From Desulfolutivibrio sulfodismutans DSM 3696 (GTDB lineage Bacteria > Desulfobacterota > Desulfovibrionia > Desulfovibrionales > Desulfovibrionaceae): a DNA stretch of 64,000 nucleotides. Location: positions 2,005,001 to 2,069,000 of the forward strand of contig NZ_CP045504.1 of assembly GCF_013376455.1 (NCBI RefSeq), read 5' to 3'. The notes beneath the pieces are model-generated. The model had not been told where the DNA came from. It worked only from the letters and a program-made list of their open reading frames with translations, and did not search any database. Position 1 is the stretch's first letter. Each line of letters starts with the position of its first letter. The translations under genes and the position numbers were made by a program. This document shows positions 60,354 to 64,000 of this stretch, piece by piece.

Positions 60354-61343
60354 CTACGGCGCGGGGGAATCCTGCGGGGCGGACGGGCCGAGGGCTGCGG
60401 CGAAACGATCCAGGCCGTGATCCTCGCCCGGCCGCAGGCGCACGAAGGTCAGTTCATGTTTGTTGTGGGACAGGTGCATGAGCCTGCCGCCGGGGATGGC
60501 CGCAAGTTCGGCGATGGCGGAAAAATCCGTCTCGCCCTGGAACTTGACCGTGCACACCAGACGCGGGCAGTCGGGCCGGGCCACAAGGCGGGTGAGAAAG
60601 GTCACCAGCCGGGAGGGATAGCAGATCACGTCCCAAAAAAGCCAGGACAGGCCGGGATGGTCGGCCACATCCACGGCAAAGGCGCTGCCTGCAAGGGACG
60701 ACACCCCGGGCATGGCCGCCACGCGCGGGTCCAGCGGGGCCTTGTCCACGCAGGTCACCCGGGCCCCGAGACCGGCCAGCACCCAGGTCCAGCCGCCGGG
60801 GCTGCCCCCCAGGTCCAGGCAGACGTCGCCTGCGCCGGGCATGGTCCCCAGGCGGGTCAGGGCCTCCCACAGCTTGAGATAGGCCCGGTTGGGCGGGCCT
60901 TCCCGGTCCTCGTCGAACCGGTAGTCGCCGCCGGGCACAGGCTCGGAGGTTTTCGGGGAATAAAGCAGGGTGCCCTCGTCCCACAGGGTGAACGCCCCCA
61001 GGGGGGAGCTCGGCAGGGGCTCGCCGAAGACCAGGGGCCGGGCCGAGACCTTGGGGAGCTTGGCGACCACCAGGGCCGCACGCCGGAAATGCCCCACGGG
61101 CGCGCAGGCCCAGTTGCGCTGTACGGCTTTGAGGGTCTTGGCCGCGTCCGAGATGGAGGCCATGGGCGAAAAGGCCGGTTCAAGCCAGATGTTAGCCGCA
61201 AAGGCGGCGGGATATGGCGGCCCGGCGGCCACGACCAGGGGTTCGCGCACGGCCGTGATCTCGCGTACGGTCCCGAGCTCGCGAGTCAGGTCGGGCAAAA
61301 GCCCTTGGGGCGCCTGATAGACGGTGAAGTTCATGGTCTGCAT
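60354..61343 (-). CDS. RlmM/FtsJ-like rRNA 2'-O-methyltransferase (329 aa)
   Basis: This SAM-dependent RNA methyltransferase resembles RlmM (23S rRNA C2498) in layout. The N-terminal part (about 1-120) has a THUMP-like character (LPDLTRELGTVREITAVREP). The C-terminal Rossmann domain carries VCLDLGGSPGGWTWVLAGLGARVTCVDKAPLD (about 185-216, SAM site), a likely catalytic aspartate in LSWLFWDVICYPSRL, and KFQGETDFSAIAEL (Lys). These fit the FtsJ-type catalytic tetrad. The start at 61343 or 61334 cannot be told apart; neither has a good ribosome site. The rRNA target is inferred from similarity only. Confidence 0.8.
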   Translation of the reverse strand: MQTMNFTVYQAPQGLLPDLTRELGTVREITAVREPLVVAAGPPYPAAFAANIWLEPAFSPMASISDAAKTLKAVQRNWACAPVGHFRRAALVVAKLPKVSARPLVFGEPLPSSPLGAFTLWDEGTLLYSPKTSEPVPGGDYRFDEDREGPPNRAYLKLWEALTRLGTMPGAGDVCLDLGGSPGGWTWVLAGLGARVTCVDKAPLDPRVAAMPGVSSLAGSAFAVDVADHPGLSWLFWDVICYPSRLVTFLTRLVARPDCPRLVCTVKFQGETDFSAIAELAAIPGGRLMHLSHNKHELTFVRLRPGEDHGLDRFAAALGPSAPQDSPAP

Positions 61344-61364
61344 GGGAAAGAAGTGAACGGCGGC

Positions 61365-62963
61365 CTAGGCGTCAGGCCCCAGATATTCCAGGCCAAGGAG
61401 GCTGATGTCGTCGCGGGGCCGGGCGTCGCCGCCGAAAATGTCGAGCCCCCGGCCCACGGCGGCCACGGTCTCGGTCACGGGCCGGTCGGCGGCGGGCCGC
61501 ACGATGTCGAAAAACCGCCCTTCCCCGAAATAGTCCCCGGCCTCGTTCTGGAAATCCACCAACCCGTCGCTATACAAAAACACCTTCTCGCCCGGGGCCA
61601 GGGTGCGGGTGGTTTCCTCGAAGGGGGCGAAGCCCTCCAGGCCGATGATGGTGCCCCGGTCGTCCAGGGTTTCCAGGCGGCCGTCCGGAAAAAGCAGCAC
61701 GGGCGAGGGGTGGCCGGCGTTGGCGTAGGTCAGAAGCCCCGTGCGCACGTTTAAGACCAGATAGGCGATGGTGAAAAACCTGGAGAACTTGATGTAGGGA
61801 AATTCCCAGTCCAGGCGGGTGAGCACGTCCTTGGGCGGGGCCACGGCGATGCCGCCGGCCATACGGTCGATGAGCGTGCTTCGCTGGTAATGCATGAAGT
61901 TGTAGACCGACAGGGCCACCAGGGACGAGGCCACGCCGTGCCCGGACACGTCGAGCATGTACAGGCCCACATGGTCCGGCCCCAGGGGAAAGACGTTGAA
62001 GATGTCGCCGCCAATGGTCTCGCAGGGCCGGAACTCCCAGGCGAAGCGAAAGGTCCGGTTGGCCGAGACGCGCCGTGGCAGAAGGCTCTGCTGGATCTCG
62101 GCGGCGGCGTCCAGATCCTGCTGGTGGCGGCTTTGTTTTTTGAGCAGTTCGCGCTTCTGCTTTTCCAGAAAGGTGACGTCCTGGATGTTTAACACCAGGT
62201 TGCCGCCGGGCATGGAGGAAAAATGGATCTGGCAGAACCGGTGCAGGCGGTTTTTGTCCAGGCAGGGATAGATGGCGTGCCAGACATGACCGGCCAGGAC
62301 GCCGCCGGGAAAATTGTCCCGCACGTCCTGGGCCAGGGTGGTTTCCGGGAAGACCACCCGGGCGAATTCGTCCAGGGTGGCGAACGCCCCGGCGGAATAG
62401 CCGAAGATCCGCTCCATGCCCGGGCTGCAAAACACGAATTCCCCGCTGGGCGCGGCCACGGCGATGCCGTCGCCGGAATGCTCCAGGATGGCGGCGGTGA
62501 ATTCCTTTTCGGCGCGCAGTTCGCGCTCCCGGGCCTTGCGCTCGTCGGTCTCCCGTTTGAGGCGAAGCGCCGCCTCCACCCGGGCGGCCATCTCGGCCAT
62601 GCGACCCTGCTTTTTGACGTAATCCAGGGCCCCGGCGGCAAAGGCCCGCTCCAGACATTCCTCGTCGTCGCTGACGGTGATCATGATCACGGGGATGTCC
62701 CGAAAGGCGGGGTCGGCCTTGATCCGGGCCAGGGTCTTAATGCCGCCCATGCCCGGCATGATGAGATCCATGATCACCAAATCGACGCCGCACCGGGAGA
62801 ACTGCCCGGTCCAGGCAAGTTCCTGGGCCAGAATCGCCAGGGCCGTTTCCCCGTCCCCGGCCTCCAGGATCGTCCGCGCCCCCGGCAGGGGGGCGAAACG
62901 TTCCAGCATGTCGCGTAAAAAAAAGCGGTAGGCCTCGGAATCGTCGACGATCAGGATGCGCAT
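61365..62963 (-). CDS. Response regulator-PAS-PP2C (SpoIIE/RsbU-type) phosphatase (532 aa)
   Basis: The receiver domain covers about residues 1-125 (ILIVDDSEAYRFFL, phospho-acceptor Asp66 in VIMDLIMPGMGG, MITVSDDEE, DYVKKQGR). A PAS domain (about 160-280, ILEHSGDGIAVAAPSGEFVF), a coiled-coil linker (about 280-305) and a SpoIIE/PP2C phosphatase domain (about 315-530) follow. Metal-binding motifs are IGGDIFNVFPLGPDH, LYMLDVSGHGVASS and SDGLVDFQNEAG, and the domain closes with DDISLLGLEY. It probably dephosphorylates the STAS antagonist encoded next door, feeding a partner-switch. ATG 62963 was chosen; TTG 62975 would add four residues. No anti-sigma kinase gene is in view. Confidence 0.92.
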   Translation of the reverse strand: MRILIVDDSEAYRFFLRDMLERFAPLPGARTILEAGDGETALAILAQELAWTGQFSRCGVDLVIMDLIMPGMGGIKTLARIKADPAFRDIPVIMITVSDDEECLERAFAAGALDYVKKQGRMAEMAARVEAALRLKRETDERKARERELRAEKEFTAAILEHSGDGIAVAAPSGEFVFCSPGMERIFGYSAGAFATLDEFARVVFPETTLAQDVRDNFPGGVLAGHVWHAIYPCLDKNRLHRFCQIHFSSMPGGNLVLNIQDVTFLEKQKRELLKKQSRHQQDLDAAAEIQQSLLPRRVSANRTFRFAWEFRPCETIGGDIFNVFPLGPDHVGLYMLDVSGHGVASSLVALSVYNFMHYQRSTLIDRMAGGIAVAPPKDVLTRLDWEFPYIKFSRFFTIAYLVLNVRTGLLTYANAGHPSPVLLFPDGRLETLDDRGTIIGLEGFAPFEETTRTLAPGEKVFLYSDGLVDFQNEAGDYFGEGRFFDIVRPAADRPVTETVAAVGRGLDIFGGDARPRDDISLLGLEYLGPDA

Positions 62964-62982
62964 GGTGGGGTCCAAAGAGATG

Positions 62983-63324
62983 TCATGCCGACCGGTCGCT
63001 CCCGTCTTCCCGGTTTTGCCCCATGGCGAAAAAGTCGCTTAAGCGCAGCATACTCAAAAGTTTTTTTATCTGGGGGCTGGGATTTTGCAATCGGAAGCAC
63101 CGCCCCGCGGACTCGGCCCGGCGCCGCAGTCCGATGAGAAACCCGATCCCGGAACTGTCCATGAAGGTCACACCGGAAAGGTCGGCCACCACTTCACGGC
63201 AGCCGTCGGCGGAGAGGAGGTGTTCCATGCGCACCTTGTATTCCTGGATCATGTCCATGACGATTTCGCCGCCAAGCACCATGACCACGCGCTCACCTTC
63301 ACGCCGAACCTCAAAGCATTCCAT
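62983..63324 (-). CDS. STAS-domain anti-sigma-factor antagonist (113 aa)
   Basis: This SpoIIAA/RsbV-type protein has one STAS domain: VVMVLGGEIVMDMIQEYKVR, then DLSGVTFMDSSGIGFLIGL with the phosphorylatable serine (Ser57 or Ser58) of the DSSG motif. It lies 19 bases upstream of the SpoIIE-type phosphatase gene on the same strand, so the pair looks like one regulatory switch. A matching anti-sigma kinase is not in the window and may be elsewhere or merged in other proteins. The tail (NREDGSDRSA) is short and polar. Confidence 0.92.
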   Translation of the reverse strand: MECFEVRREGERVVMVLGGEIVMDMIQEYKVRMEHLLSADGCREVVADLSGVTFMDSSGIGFLIGLRRRAESAGRCFRLQNPSPQIKKLLSMLRLSDFFAMGQNREDGSDRSA

Positions 63325-63435
63325 TGCGATCCCCTTCCTGCGGCGTGGCGGTCAGACACCCCGGCCAACGCCGTTTACGGATGTATCCTATCCCTATCCT
63401 CTTTGTTGCCTCTGGGCAACGGACAATCGCCGCCT

Positions 63436-64000
63436 TTAACGCATGCCGGAGGCGGAAAGCGCCCGGGGCGACGGATCGCCAGCGGTCTCGGCCGCCATGT
63501 CCGCAGCCAGCTGCCCCAGACGGCGCACCCCGTCCTGGTAGGGCTCGGTCAGGGGGGTTCCGTAGCTTAACCGGACGCAGGTGTTGAACTTGTCCTGGGT
63601 GGAGAAAATACCTCCCGGGGCCACGCCGATGCCCGCCTCCTTGGCCCGGAAATAAAATTCGCCGCCATCCACGCCGCCGGGAAGCTCGATCCACATGACC
63701 GAGCCGCCACGCGGATTGGTGGCCTTGGTTCCGGGTGGAAAATGGCTTCCCACCAGGGCGCGCATGGTGCGCATCTGGGATTCCAAGGCCTGCTGCAGGC
63801 GGCGCAGGTGGCGGTCGAAGCCGCCCAGGCGCAGATATTCGGCCACGGCCAACTGGGTGGGCGTGGCCGAACACACGTTGGTGGTGCCTTTGAAATCAAA
63901 GGCCCGGTCGTAGAACCGGCCGGGGATGATCCAACCCACCCGGTATCCGGCGGACAGGGTCTTGGAAAAGGAGGAGCAGGTCAGAACCAGCCCCTTTTCG
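63436..64000 (-). CDS. MocR-type PLP aminotransferase / GntR-fusion regulator, C-terminal part
   Basis: This fragment continues beyond the right edge. It contains the PLP-binding lysine region SSFSKTLSAGYRVGWIIPG, the downstream helices KGTTNVCSATPTQLAVAEYL and ALESQMRTMRALVGSHFPPG, and the class I C-terminal domain (GGSVMWIELPGGVDGGEF, GIGVAPGGIFSTQDKFNTCVRLSYG). The Cys-Ser-Ser-Phe-Ser-Lys pattern is typical of GntR-MocR (PdxR-like) proteins, which have an N-terminal winged helix and regulate vitamin B6 or amino-acid genes. The N-terminus is outside the window, so a plain aminotransferase cannot be excluded. Confidence 0.88.
   Translation of the reverse strand, partial: EKGLVLTCSSFSKTLSAGYRVGWIIPGRFYDRAFDFKGTTNVCSATPTQLAVAEYLRLGGFDRHLRRLQQALESQMRTMRALVGSHFPPGTKATNPRGGSVMWIELPGGVDGGEFYFRAKEAGIGVAPGGIFSTQDKFNTCVRLSYGTPLTEPYQDGVRRLGQLAADMAAETAGDPSPRALSASGMR

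Overview
The window is a chromosomal stretch of a high-GC (roughly two-thirds G+C) Gram-negative bacterium. Its gene content fits the sulfate-reducing deltaproteobacterial group (Desulfovibrionaceae type), by inference. Pointers are an acyl-CoA dehydratase-type activase, a CbpA-CbpM-ClpB heat-shock run, six-domain ribosomal protein S1, large sensory and chemotaxis proteins, lipoprotein and outer-membrane genes, and many palindromic repeats placed just after stop codons. No prophage, insertion sequence, CRISPR array or rRNA was found. One tRNA (Ser-UGA) is present.

Layout. 0-9.7 kb: small genes (DksA/TraR-like zinc finger, a 55-aa membrane protein), a BadF/HgdC-type activase bracketed by two copies of a structured repeat, a TetR-acyltransferase pair behind a promoter with twin palindromes, a thioredoxin-like lipoprotein, a DMT exporter divergent from a LysR regulator, an iron-sulfur flavoprotein-type reductase, and a secreted duplicated transglutaminase-like protein. 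10-15.3 kb: glycosyltransferase plus asparagine-synthase-type amidotransferase, then a secreted leucine-rich-repeat-like protein. 15.3-23.2 kb: housekeeping (AmiC-type amidase, glmS, rdgB, a PAS histidine kinase, rimO). 23.3-29.5 kb: a surface-polysaccharide locus (formyltransferase-like/GINT1-like protein, two GT4 glycosyltransferases, a Wzx-type flippase), including a 0.6-kb AT-rich spacer. 29.5-38 kb: rpsA-sppA, a pyruvate/PEP-dikinase-like protein with an unusual C-terminus, and an M16 metallopeptidase. 38-44.6 kb: VWA-OmpA and LysM envelope proteins with strong terminators, a geranylgeranyl-reductase-type flavoprotein, a HAD hydrolase, an NTF2-like lipoprotein and two methyltransferases. 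44.7-50.7 kb: malQ and cbpA-cbpM-clpB. 51-53.7 kb: an accessory patch with a strikingly AT-rich AEC transporter and two toxin-antitoxin pairs. 53.7-64 kb: an FtsX-type permease, a chemotaxis receptor, an RdgC-like protein, an RlmM/FtsJ-like methyltransferase, a SpoIIE-type phosphatase with a STAS antagonist, and the end of a MocR-type aminotransferase.

The most unusual signals are at the DNA/RNA level. (i) Two roughly 105-nt copies of a repeat have an outer stem enclosing interleaved (pseudoknot-order) arms; one arm pair shows a compensatory base change. (ii) A five-copy hairpin family carries a GCCTCCGGCGGCC anchor and always sits in the same orientation just 3' of a gene. (iii) A second composite repeat ends, in two of three copies, in a perfect 20-bp/5-nt-loop hairpin whose sequence differs between copies while the shape is kept. 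Protein-level oddities are a transglutaminase-like duplication whose second half has lost its catalytic cysteine, a dikinase-like protein lacking the PEP-binding barrel, and a histidine kinase with an unusual Rossmann-like N-terminus.
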